This document shows positions 17,906 to 24,532 of a DNA stretch of 64,000 bases, in pieces. How positions within the stretch are numbered: position 1 is the first letter of the stretch; each line of letters opens with the position of its first letter. The stretch comes from Synechococcus sp. ROS8604 (GTDB lineage: Bacteria; Cyanobacteriota; Cyanobacteriia; PCC-6307; Cyanobiaceae): contig NZ_CP047946.1 of the NCBI RefSeq assembly GCF_014279655.1, forward strand, positions 1,302,001 through 1,366,000. Direction: 5' to 3'. The translations under genes were made by a program, and so were the position numbers. The notes beneath the pieces were generated by a model. That model was not told where the DNA came from and did not search any database. It was given only the letters and a program-made list of their open reading frames with translations.

Positions 17906-19054
17906 TTATCCGCCCCCGTTCATGCCTCGCAGTGTGGCAACGGAGGATGGACTGACACGATTGAGGTATCGGAAGATCCAATATTTGAAAATTGTCGCCA
18001 AAATCACCGGGAATGTAGCGATGAATAGGAGGATAAAGTTTTCTCGGGCAGGGAATCCAAAGTGATTTGCAATGCCATCAAGCAGCACAGTCCAGCCTTC
18101 TGGACTATGAAATCCAACGAAGATATCGGTGAAGAGAATAATCGCAAATGCCTTGGCAGAGTCGCTTAATCCGTAAACAGCCTCATCAAAAAATCCGCGA
18201 AGAACTCTCAGCTCTTCGCGACTGAATAAGCAGACCATCACGAAAGCAAGCGTGGCTGAAATGTCAGCTAAGACATTTTTTACAGCATGGGTACTTTCGG
18301 CGTCCGCTTCTTCTTTGAGTTCAGAAGCTTTTTTTCCAAGTTTTTGTTGGAGCTCTTCTTGGCTTGGGATGGAGTCCCCACGAAGAAGGGCATCGAATTC
18401 AATTTCCGCCTTGTACACGCGCAACTTTTCTACGGCCTGCTCTTCAAGCTGTGGCTTCGGATAACTCAAGAAGGGCAGGTCTGGAGCAAAGCGGTCAACA
18501 GCAGGACTAATGATGTAGGTGCGGCTGACCTGTTGGACCAACAGTGGCACCAGAATCAGTAGTAGAAGAACCTTCAATGAGATCAGGGTTGAATCCCTGC
18601 GTCTCCGAAAGCCTGCAACTAAGGTCGCTTCACCCGCTGGATTGAGCTGCCTCCGCACCTTGTCGAACACCCCGAGTAGGGAGCGCGGCAGCGGATCAGG
18701 ATCCCGGGTCATGGTCGGAGCGGTCGAAGCCCGTTTAGGGCTGTACCGATTCACAACACTTTCAATCAGCTGAAGTTGTCGCAGTTCCTGAGGATCCAGC
18801 TGGGAGCGCTGATACTCCAGCTGATCGAGCGACGTACGACAAACATTGATCGCAACGCGAAACTTGCGCAGAACGGTTGCCTGAACAGATTTCGGAACAG
18901 AGAGCTCTAGATCGGGCCTGATGGGACGGTCGCCGTAGTACTCCAGTTCCAAGCTCTGGATCAAGAGGGCCGCTTCATAGCCGCGGTCCAGATCAGAGTT
19001 GACATCAAGGGAGTTGGCCTTGCCAAAGGCTCCGATCCAATTGCGAAATGCCAT
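17906..19054 (-). CDS. pxcA: Proton extrusion protein PxcA (CemA family)
   Basis: This 382-residue membrane protein has a soluble N-terminal part and four hydrophobic segments, the first being LKVLLLLILVPLLVQQV. The C-terminal third carries the strongly conserved CemA block, including FFDEAVYGLSDSAKAF, LFTDIFVGFHSPEGW and FILLFIATFPVILATI. PxcA is needed for light-induced proton extrusion and helps cells adapt when illumination changes; plastid CemA sits in the inner envelope. Length is normal for the cyanobacterial form. It lies 6 bp downstream of a Psb32-like gene and 4 bp upstream of cobU, in a long leftward run of genes. Confidence 0.93.
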   Translation of the reverse strand: MAFRNWIGAFGKANSLDVNSDLDRGYEAALLIQSLELEYYGDRPIRPDLELSVPKSVQATVLRKFRVAINVCRTSLDQLEYQRSQLDPQELRQLQLIESVVNRYSPKRASTAPTMTRDPDPLPRSLLGVFDKVRRQLNPAGEATLVAGFRRRRDSTLISLKVLLLLILVPLLVQQVSRTYIISPAVDRFAPDLPFLSYPKPQLEEQAVEKLRVYKAEIEFDALLRGDSIPSQEELQQKLGKKASELKEEADAESTHAVKNVLADISATLAFVMVCLFSREELRVLRGFFDEAVYGLSDSAKAFAIILFTDIFVGFHSPEGWTVLLDGIANHFGFPARENFILLFIATFPVILATIFKYWIFRYLNRVSPSSVATLRGMNGGG

Positions 19055-19060
19055 AGCTGG

Positions 19061-19741
19061 TTAGCGGGAAAAGACCCACCAGGTGGCCATTGGAACAATG
19101 GTTCCAACGACTAGAAGCACAATCACCCAGGTGAAAGCGTTGCTTTCGCTCGTTTCCTCGACCGTGGGAATGTTTGTGGGAAGAGTGGTGCGTTCAATTT
19201 GAACCGGAGGGCCGGGATCTTCACCGCCATTGAGAACAACCTCAATGCGTTCAATTCCATCCATGGACGCCTGGCGGAATCGCTCTCCATCTCGCATCGG
19301 CTGACTCATGGTGGTCCGCGCGGTACTGCGGAGCAAGGCGTCTGGCAGTTGATCACTCAGCTCTGCTGAGACAACAATTGCAGCTTGTTTGTTCTGGGTC
19401 TCCTCAAGGAAGAGGATGAGTGGACGCTCACTGCTGTTGTCGTTATTGGACCAACGTTCCACCAATTCCTCTCCGAATCCCGTGAGGCTCAGCCCGTAGT
19501 CCAGTTTCCGCAAAGTGATGACTCTGGCGTCCACCTTTGAGGATTCCAGTTGATTCAGCCGAGCTTCAATTTCATTTTTTCCAGCTCGACTCAACACATC
19601 AGCTGAATCAAGGACGGCTTTCTCCGGCGGCTGAGCTGGTAGGTCTTGAGGCGACAAGGCAAAACCCGCTGGTACTGCCAAGAAAAAACAGAGACTTGCG
19701 GCGATAAACAGCTGAAGAGACTTAAAAAGGCTAGGCATCAT
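19061..19741 (-). CDS. psb32: TPM-domain protein, Psb32 / TLP18.3 homologue
   Basis: The 226-residue product has a signal peptide (hydrophobic core LQLFIAASLCFFLAVPAGFA), a luminal TPM domain starting VLDSADVLSRAGKNEIEARL and containing RPLILFLEETQNKQAAIVVS, and a C-terminal membrane anchor (FTWVIVLLVVGTIVPMATWW). This matches Psb32 of cyanobacteria and plant TLP18.3, which protect photosystem II from photodamage and help its repair. In the repair context its place in the window near pxcA is sensible. A TerB-like gene lies 27 bp upstream on the same strand. The assignment to the Psb32 branch rather than a general TPM protein is probable. Confidence 0.82.
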   Translation of the reverse strand: MMPSLFKSLQLFIAASLCFFLAVPAGFALSPQDLPAQPPEKAVLDSADVLSRAGKNEIEARLNQLESSKVDARVITLRKLDYGLSLTGFGEELVERWSNNDNSSERPLILFLEETQNKQAAIVVSAELSDQLPDALLRSTARTTMSQPMRDGERFRQASMDGIERIEVVLNGGEDPGPPVQIERTTLPTNIPTVEETSESNAFTWVIVLLVVGTIVPMATWWVFSR

Positions 19742-19768
19742 GAGGCGTTCGATTGGTGGAGTCTGTCG

Positions 19769-20176
19769 TCAGCTGGCAAGGCTGTCGTGATTCAAGGCCA
19801 TGATCGCGTCCATCACGGCTTGTGCTTTGCCTTGAGGGAGATCAACGCTTTGAGAGAGCTCGTTGAGAAACGTTTGCTCTTCAGTCGTCACCGTCCTATC
19901 AGCATGAACCAGCTGTACGGCCACAGCGAGAGCCGTTTCCTTTTGGGACTCTTTGAGTTGGGGGAGGGCATCTTTGATCAATTGTCTTGATCCTTGCTCG
20001 CGAAGGCGTTTGAGTAGTTGGTCAAACAACATTGCCATCTCACTTTCGCTTCGATCCTTATAAGGGGTTCGATATTCCAGTTGACGCCTCAATGCGTGCG
20101 CTTCATCCTTGCCCAGTACTCCATCGCAAGCGACTGTGGCCAGTGCAATCGCGGCAAAGGCTTCGGATTCCGTCAT
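19769..20176 (-). CDS. TerB-like domain protein
   Basis: The 135-residue acidic, all-helical product carries the TerB pattern: AIALATVACDGVLGKDEAHALRR with a D-G-x-L-x-x-x-E metal-site motif, and a second similar repeat VQLVHADRTVTTEEQTFLNEL. TerB proteins bind calcium or magnesium; the name comes from tellurite resistance, but in cyanobacteria no such role is shown. It is the first gene of a leftward cluster with psb32, pxcA and cobU. A second gene with a TerB-like N-terminus is at 28142. Confidence 0.8.
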   Translation of the reverse strand: MTESEAFAAIALATVACDGVLGKDEAHALRRQLEYRTPYKDRSESEMAMLFDQLLKRLREQGSRQLIKDALPQLKESQKETALAVAVQLVHADRTVTTEEQTFLNELSQSVDLPQGKAQAVMDAIMALNHDSLAS

Positions 20177-20244
20177 CAGCGTTGGAGCGTTGACTTCTAT
20201 TTCAGCAAGAGTGCCTCGATCTGACTGCTCATGAGTTGCAAAAC

Positions 20245-20925
20245 ATGTTGAGATCCGCCCAATGGTGTTTGCTTGCAGGCGTGCTTGTTTTGGGGCTTTC
20301 CATCCTTAACGCCAGCACAGCAGAAACGGTCACTCCCAGCTTGGAGCGTGCCGATGTTCTCGCCGGGATGGCAGGCGTTGGCTTGATGCTCGTTTCCATC
20401 CTCTGGACAAGGGCTTCTCCACGCAGTCCGGAAGCTGTTGAACTGGAGGGTGAACAGGGTTTTGTGCTCTCCTCAGATTTAGCGGATACGGTCCGGTCTG
20501 AACTGGCGTGGGGCAGCCATCAGTTTCTGACCGCAACCTCTGCAGCCACCATTCTTGTGTTTTGGAAAGGCTCGGTTCTACTTCGTCGGGGCCTTTTAGG
20601 TTCTGGTGATTTTGCACCTGGTGAGATCTGTCGACGATCCCTGCAAAAACAAGAACTGGTATCGCTGGTCAAAACAGCCCTTTACCCGGGGAAAGCCGAA
20701 TTTGATCCGGTCTTGCCAGGCTTGCCCTCCGTGATGGTGCAACCCTTAGGTCAAAACGGATGGGTTGTGATTGGTGGTTGGTCGGAACGATGTTTTAGTC
20801 GTTCCGATGAACGTTGGCTCACTGGTTGGGCAGAGAGGCTTAAAACAACGCTGACCGTTGCCGAATCAGAATCAGAATCAGAATCAGAATCAGTTTTAGA
20901 AGCAGAAGAAGAATCGTTGATCTAG
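20245..20925 (+). CDS. Cofactor assembly of complex C subunit B (CCB2/CCB4-like)
   Basis: The 226-residue protein has two N-terminal hydrophobic helices (SAQWCLLAGVLVLGLSIL and ADVLAGMAGVGLMLVSIL), then a soluble domain with HQFLTATSAATILVFW, LQKQELVSLVKTALYPG and PLGQNGWVVIGGWSERCFS. This is the DUF2930/CCB2-CCB4 pattern; in chloroplasts these proteins help attach heme c(i) to cytochrome b6 of the b6f complex. A TTG at 20236 would add three residues; I prefer the ATG at 20245. The C-terminus ends in an unusual Ser-Glu repeat from a hexanucleotide array. It is divergent from the TerB-like gene. Confidence 0.8.
   Translation: MLRSAQWCLLAGVLVLGLSILNASTAETVTPSLERADVLAGMAGVGLMLVSILWTRASPRSPEAVELEGEQGFVLSSDLADTVRSELAWGSHQFLTATSAATILVFWKGSVLLRRGLLGSGDFAPGEICRRSLQKQELVSLVKTALYPGKAEFDPVLPGLPSVMVQPLGQNGWVVIGGWSERCFSRSDERWLTGWAERLKTTLTVAESESESESESVLEAEEESLI
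20863..20892 (+). repeat. Hexanucleotide array (GAATCA)x5
   Basis: Five perfect copies of GAATCA encode alternating Glu and Ser at the C-terminus of the CCB-like protein. The unit is a multiple of three, so copy-number change by slippage would alter tail length without a frameshift. Confidence 0.9.
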
Positions 20926-21064
20926 CACTACTTCTTTGCTGTCCGCTTGCGAGATGCCGCTGCTGCTGAAACAGTTGAAAGTAGATAAAACCAACACGCT
21001 TTGCTGGATGGGGCTTAAAATCAATTGCCGTCATTTAAACTCAGATTTTTCAGATTATTAACCT

Positions 21065-21391
21065 TTGAGCGAATCCACCGGTCGTGCTGACAAAGCACAG
21101 TTCTTCCCTTATCTAGTCACCCTTGCTTACGGTGAAAAAGCCACACCAACGCTTGCTCAGGTCGTTTTCCTGAGTGACAAAGCGGGTGAAGATACGAAGA
21201 CCATTGCGAAGTCTCTACTGGACAAAGCCAAAAACGTAGCGCCCCAAACTCCGAGGTTCGACTGGTCGACTCTTAAGGTGCAAGGAAGCCAAGTCTTGGA
21301 GGACAAAGAGCTATCGAAGTTGGTGGAAGCGGCATCCCAGGGTCAGGTTGGTGTTGGACGAGTTTCTGGGTTGAAACTCGTCCAAGATTGA
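21065..21391 (+). CDS. Conserved hypothetical protein
   Basis: A 108-residue frame opening with TTG at 21065 and lacking an internal ATG near its beginning. It reads as a compact soluble protein: AQFFPYLVTLAYGEKATPTLAQVVFLSD, a charged helix (DTKTIAKSLLDKAKNV), a strand-like segment (WTLKVQGSQVL type) and a glycine-rich end (GQVGVGRVSGLKLVQD). I do not recognise a domain. It is the last core-looking gene before the accessory island that starts near 21.4 kb. The unusual start codon is the main doubt. Confidence 0.55.
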   Translation: MSESTGRADKAQFFPYLVTLAYGEKATPTLAQVVFLSDKAGEDTKTIAKSLLDKAKNVAPQTPRFDWSTLKVQGSQVLEDKELSKLVEAASQGQVGVGRVSGLKLVQD

Positions 21392-21583
21392 CCACGAAAG
21401 GACTGCTGCAAAGCTCAGATTCATCGTCTGGAGTCCACCCGTCAGATGTCGCAGGAAAAACCTTTTGTAGGGTTACTAAGGGTGCTCACAGGGTTGGCTT
21501 CCTATTTGTATTCTCTGCACCGCTCCTGGCTTTGGATCCGCCTGGGATCAATGATTTACATCAAGCATTTTCATTCATCAATG
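21392..21583 (+). other. Left edge of accessory island, no convincing gene
   Basis: A 60-codon frame starting at 21446 (MSQEKPFVGLLRVLTGLASYLYS...) runs straight through the terminator at 21584, so it is unlikely as written. It could be the remnant of a short membrane peptide. Nothing else is visible. Confidence 0.35.
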
Positions 21584-21611
21584 GCCCCGCCACGAGCGGG
21601 GTTTTTTATTG
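21584..21611 (+). terminator. Intrinsic terminator, island type, copy 1
   Basis: The sequence has a 6-bp stem CCCCGC/GCGGGG with loop CACGA, followed by TTTTTTATTG. All 28 bases are identical to the terminator at 24505-24532. It closes whatever transcript precedes the island and sits 12 bp before the first CRP-like palindrome. Confidence 0.85.
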
Positions 21612-21623
21612 CTTTGAAGCAGC

Positions 21624-21639
21624 TGTGAGCAAGATCACA
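21624..21639. promoter_or_regulatory. CRP-type palindrome, copy 1
   Basis: TGTGAGCAAGATCACA matches the CRP-family consensus TGTGA-N6-TCACA exactly. It lies 107 bp upstream of the ATG of the broken gene at 21731. The same 16 bp occur at 24175, also 107 bp before a start codon. Marine Synechococcus have CRP-family regulators (for example PtrA); which one would bind is unknown. Confidence 0.6.
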
Positions 21640-21717
21640 GAGCCGCTTGACGGTGGTCATCACCTCAGCCATTGATTCCGGAGATGGTGTGTTCATCGAG
21701 AGGGAACAACCCTCCAC
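21624..21717 (+). repeat. Duplicated upstream element, copy 1
   Basis: About 94 bp match 24175-24266 with only scattered differences and a small indel. Shared blocks include the CRP-like palindrome, GTGGTCATCACCTCAGCC and GGAGATGGTGTGTTCATCG, then a G-rich run facing CCTCCAC that could form a hairpin in the leader RNA. It is a duplicated promoter plus 5' leader rather than coding sequence. Confidence 0.85.
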
Positions 21718-21730
21718 TGCTACTTAAATC

Positions 21731-22230
21731 ATGCCTCACTATACAGATTGGGTTACAACGTTTAAGGCCAATATCTGTCCTCAAAATCAACCTGAGACCA
21801 TCATCCTGCCTACCGACGGGGATGACATCCTCGTTGTTACACCTGATACCGGCGACGACATCATTGGCCTGGATGTAGGTCCAGTGAACAAGCCAGCTTA
21901 AAAAGGTTGGTGGACAGTTGACGGTGCTAATTTCCGTGCCACTCATGAGGATTCTTTAACCGAATGTGGCCATTCCATGGACATCTGGACGAATGGAGGC
22001 GCATCAACGTATTGCACTGGCTATTGCCTTGTGGATTCCTCTAACCCTGATGGTTCGACCTATGTGATTCGACCTATGTGAGGGAAACTTTCGAACCAGC
22101 TGCTGGGATGAATCGCTTTGGTGAATCCTTCAACCCTGTTCTTGGAGAAAGATCAAATTGGGGTGAAATTTGTGATGTTGGGCTATCGCCCAGGCGAGCA
22201 GAGGTGATGCCCAGCTTTGCGATTGTCTGA
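21731..22230 (+). pseudogene. Broken gene of unknown function (in-frame stop plus 14-bp duplication)
   Basis: Starting at ATG 21731 the frame reads 56 codons (MPHYTDWVTTFKANICPQN...) to a TAA at 21899. The same frame then continues without a gap as KGWWTVDGANFRATHEDS...TECGHSMDIWTNGG to 22081. There the 14-bp unit TTCGACCTATGTGA is repeated in tandem (22054-22067 and 22068-22081), shifting the frame by two. Skipping one copy restores a frame that runs as YVRETFEPAAGMNRFGES... to the TGA at 22230. The ancestral protein would be about 160 residues, soluble, with several cysteines. I do not recognise it. It follows the duplicated promoter element and is followed by a terminator at 22275. Confidence 0.75.
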
Positions 22231-22271
22231 ACAATAATGGTTGATCTACTGAGCTAAACCGTTTGAATGCA

Positions 22272-22519
22272 ATGCCCCGCCAATCGGTGGGGTTTTTTTA
22301 TAGCTACCAATCTTTAGAGGACGCTCAATCAGCTGCTAATGCTGCCGTTGCTAAAAATGGTCGATTTGTGATTTCTTCTGATGGCATCTCATTATCCAAC
22401 CTGTTCCATCAACTGACTTCTCTGAACTTAAAAATCAACTGAATGGGGGAAAGCGCCGTGTTTTATACCCCCCGTTTGAGGGATTTGGATACAGGTTGTT
22501 ACATCTACTCTTTGCGTAG
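22272..22519 (+). pseudogene. Frameshifted gene remnant
   Basis: One frame gives SYQSLEDAQSAANAAVAKNG followed by RFVISSDGI before losing sense; a second frame, open from 22382, continues with QPVPSTDFSELKNQLNGG, KRRVLYPPFEGFGYRLLHL and a stop at 22517-22519. Together they read as one small protein split by a frameshift near 22380. The only ATG (22272) falls inside the terminator hairpin, so the true 5' end is missing or replaced. The family is not recognised. The Coq4-like gene begins 15 bp after the stop. Confidence 0.5.
22275..22299 (+). terminator. Intrinsic terminator, island type
   Basis: The stem CCCCGCC/GGTGGGG has one G-T pair, the loop is AATC, and a run of seven T follows. It resembles the 21584 and 24505 terminators and closes the broken gene at 21731-22230. 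Confidence 0.8.
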
Positions 22520-22534
22520 GAGTTTCATCAACAG

Positions 22535-23251
22535 ATGTCAGAACAGCAACACTACGTGCGGTCATCATTTTCTAAAAGTGCTACAAAGTTAGCGGTTTCC
22601 ATTTTGCAAACAGCAAAGCAACCTGAAAAAATTTTTCAACACGGCAGATATTTTGCAATCCCAGGACAAACTAAACTGGAGAAAGATTGTATTGAAAGAG
22701 TTCTAGCCACCCCAAAAGTTCAGGAGCTACTCGCCAACCGACCTTCACCACTATGGCCAGATCTGGAGCAAATGGCTGCTATGCCTAAAGGAAGTCTTGG
22801 TTGGTGCGTGCATCGCCGCCTGGAGAAACTTGGGATTTCTTTTTTAGTTGATCAATCGCTGATATCAGAATGCCAAACTGATGAAGAATTCGCGATAACC
22901 AGATTTATACGTTTGCATGAGATTCACCACACGATCCTCGGTCTTCCGATCACAGTCGCAGGTGAAGCTGCTGCGACGGCGTTTTATGCAAGCACTGGAT
23001 CAAGCCCCTATCACATCGGAGTTCTTTCATCATGGATGCTCCGCGGTGCCTACGAACCAAATGAGCGCAGGCTGATCTGGGATGCAATCGGTTTCGGCAT
23101 TGCAGTTGGCCAGGAGGTTACTGAACTTTTCTCCCCTCGTTGGGAAGATGGCTGGGAACGACCGATCATCGATTGGCAGAACGAATTGGGTATCGCCAAG
23201 CTGCTGATGACATCTCCGTTCCAGGAGGACTTGGAAGACATCTATGCCTAA
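22535..23251 (+). CDS. Coq4-family protein
   Basis: The 238-residue soluble protein resembles COQ4: the central segment RLHEIHHTILGLPITVAGE has the metal-binding pattern of histidines followed at a distance by a glutamate, and is preceded by GSLGWCVHRRLEKLG and followed by a helical region with ERRLIWDAIGFGIAVGQEV. In other organisms COQ4 works in ubiquinone synthesis, where it has been linked to removal of the ring C1 carboxyl group. Cyanobacteria make plastoquinone, not ubiquinone, so a different substrate is likely. The stop codon abuts the ATG of a 39-residue double-glycine peptide (TAAATG), which suggests that the two act together. The sequence is intact, unlike its upstream neighbours. 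Confidence 0.78.
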   Translation: MSEQQHYVRSSFSKSATKLAVSILQTAKQPEKIFQHGRYFAIPGQTKLEKDCIERVLATPKVQELLANRPSPLWPDLEQMAAMPKGSLGWCVHRRLEKLGISFLVDQSLISECQTDEEFAITRFIRLHEIHHTILGLPITVAGEAAATAFYASTGSSPYHIGVLSSWMLRGAYEPNERRLIWDAIGFGIAVGQEVTELFSPRWEDGWERPIIDWQNELGIAKLLMTSPFQEDLEDIYA

Positions 23252-23371
23252 ATGTTCCGATTACGCCATTTCACTAGGGCTCAAGATGAGATTTCAGAGC
23301 AAGAGCTGGAAGGTGTGGCTGGTGGTGGATTCAACTGGCTCATTGGAGGTACGCTAGTCAGGATGAGCTAG
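23252..23371 (+). CDS. Short peptide with double-glycine leader
   Basis: A 39-codon frame starts at the base after the Coq4-like stop. The N-terminal part ends DEISEQELEGVAGG, which matches the double-glycine leaders of Nif11/NHLP-type ribosomal peptides and class II bacteriocins (acidic residues, L at -7, GG at -2/-1). The predicted core after GG is only 14 residues: GFNWLIGGTLVRMS. It has no cysteine and just one threonine and one serine, so lanthionine-type modification is unlikely; an unmodified or truncated peptide is possible. Such leaders are cut and exported by a C39-peptidase ABC transporter, which is not in this window. The frame is short, but leader and placement support it. Confidence 0.62.
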   Translation: MFRLRHFTRAQDEISEQELEGVAGGGFNWLIGGTLVRMS

Positions 23372-23409
23372 TTCAACAAAGGATCTGAACATTTCCGATA
23401 ACATGAGTC

Positions 23410-23856
23410 ATGGGCATATTCACTAATAAGATGGATTGGAAGTCCAGGAAAGGCAAGACGGTTATTTTCTTGCTGTCTCTAAGCGTGATTGTTCCAATTA
23501 TTGGCAAAGTCGTTCATCGCTATTCTTCCTCAAAACCAACGGTCTATTCCTCGCTTGAGAAAGCAGAGGCTGCATGTACTTGGTGGAGGCAGACTGGTAA
23601 TGTTCATGAATCAATATCCTGGGATAATGCTCGACATGCTCTTGGTCTCTTTGAAGGTCAAGGAAGTTGTGATTTTGTAAATCCCTCTCTTACGAGGAGA
23701 TACCCCATGAATGGGAAGAACCTCGTCCTCTCCCGTGTTTGTGTTAACGACAAAGCCAATAATACAATTATAGGAAGGAGAAATAAAGCATTAGAAAGTA
23801 GTAAGTGGATTAAATGGAAGAACGAAGGTACTTATGAGATGGTTGCAACATTTTGA
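23410..23856 (+). CDS. Hypothetical protein with N-terminal membrane anchor
   Basis: The 148-residue product has a basic start (KMDWKSRKGK), one hydrophobic helix (TVIFLLSLSVIVPIIGKVV) and a soluble outside domain with paired cysteines (AACTWWRQTG, GSCDFVNPS, SRVCVNDKAN). Base composition is clearly more AT-rich than the core genes. No family is recognised. It follows the double-glycine peptide by 38 bp on the same strand and could belong to the same transcript; immunity or export accessory function would be speculation. Confidence 0.55.
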   Translation: MGIFTNKMDWKSRKGKTVIFLLSLSVIVPIIGKVVHRYSSSKPTVYSSLEKAEAACTWWRQTGNVHESISWDNARHALGLFEGQGSCDFVNPSLTRRYPMNGKNLVLSRVCVNDKANNTIIGRRNKALESSKWIKWKNEGTYEMVATF

Positions 23857-24174
23857 TATTGATTCATTGAATGATATCTTGCTAAATGCTTGCCCCTAAA
23901 TGCACCACACAACCCAATGTCCGTTGCTGGGTGTGGTTCAAGGGCAACCCTCTAAAGCATGAGGGGTGTTGGAAGGGGGGGGATGGAGCTCTCTCTGTTT
24001 TGGGGGGGATCCGTATCGAGCACTTGGACGCTTTTACTTGCCGTTTCCCCAGTGGAAGCTGGTCTTCACGGAACCAGCAGACATGGAAAACCCTCCATCC
24101 ATTCCCGAAGGCGAACGATGGAAGCTCTACCCAAGTGAACTGAAGTAGCTCACGGTGTAATGACGTAATGCCCC
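23857..24174 (+). other. Gap with two poly-G tracts and a doubtful frame
   Basis: Runs of eight G (23975-23982) and seven G (24002-24008) lie 19 bp apart. A GTG-initiated frame at 23966-24148 (60 codons) crosses both runs and ends with protein-like sequence (RFYLPFPQWKLVFTEP, SIPEGERWKLYPSELK). A second frame from 23886 covers the upstream part. This looks like a decayed or phase-variable gene; no family is recognised. Confidence 0.35.
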
Positions 24175-24190
24175 TGTGAGCAAGATCACA
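24175..24190. promoter_or_regulatory. CRP-type palindrome, copy 2
   Basis: TGTGAGCAAGATCACA is identical to the site at 21624 and lies 107 bp before the ATG of the 64-residue double-glycine peptide. Confidence 0.6.
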
Positions 24191-24266
24191 GCACCGCTTG
24201 ATCGTGGTCATCACCTCAGCCTTTGATTCAGGAGATGGTGTGTTCATCGGGGGGAAACACCTCCAC
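24175..24266 (+). repeat. Duplicated upstream element, copy 2
   Basis: This is the partner of 21624-21717. The run GGGGGG (24249-24254) faces CCTCC (24260-24264) across AAACA and could close a short hairpin. The two copies now drive different downstream sequences, so the element, not the gene, was duplicated or kept. Confidence 0.85.
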
Positions 24267-24281
24267 AACACCTTCAAACCA

Positions 24282-24476
24282 ATGACCAACATCGAACTCA
24301 CTCTTGATCAACTCACTGCCCTTGCTGGTGGCGTGCAAATGGGACCTAATGGGGAAACTTGCACTGACCGTTTTACCTGGAAAGACATCCAGGACATCTT
24401 TGGTGGTGGCAAGGGCATTGTTCATCCTGAGTTCCGACTCAGCGGTAGTGAAGGACCTGGTGGTACGAGCTTCTGA
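24282..24476 (+). CDS. Bacteriocin-like precursor with double-glycine leader
   Basis: A 64-residue peptide beginning MTNIELTLDQLTALAGG. The leader shows the class II/microcin pattern: hydrophobics at -12, -7 and -4 (L, L, L) and Gly-Gly at the cut site. The 47-residue core is glycine-rich, with one cysteine (ETCTDRFTW), an aromatic/charged segment (WKDIQDIFGGGKG) and a GSEGPGGTSF end. Export with leader removal by a C39-type ABC transporter is expected from the family; none lies here. The gene has its own duplicated promoter element with a CRP-type site and a strong terminator 28 bp after its stop, so it is a self-contained transcription unit. No Shine-Dalgarno sequence is obvious before the ATG. 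Confidence 0.72.
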   Translation: MTNIELTLDQLTALAGGVQMGPNGETCTDRFTWKDIQDIFGGGKGIVHPEFRLSGSEGPGGTSF

Positions 24477-24504
24477 GGGACAGACAAGCAACAAACAACA
24501 TCAA

Positions 24505-24532
24505 GCCCCGCCACGAGCGGGGTTTTTTATTG
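24505..24532 (+). terminator. Intrinsic terminator, island type, copy 2
   Basis: Identical to 21584-21611: stem CCCCGC/GCGGGG, loop CACGA and T run. It ends the transcript of the double-glycine peptide. Confidence 0.9.

Noticed and set aside
20934..21000. Minus-strand fragment ending VSAAAASRKRTAKK, like the C-terminus of a basic DNA-binding protein
   Set aside because: It is only about 22 codons after a stop, with no start codon; chance cannot be excluded.
21388..21675. 95-codon plus-strand frame before the broken gene
   Set aside because: It runs through a clear intrinsic terminator and the duplicated promoter element, and has no recognisable domain.
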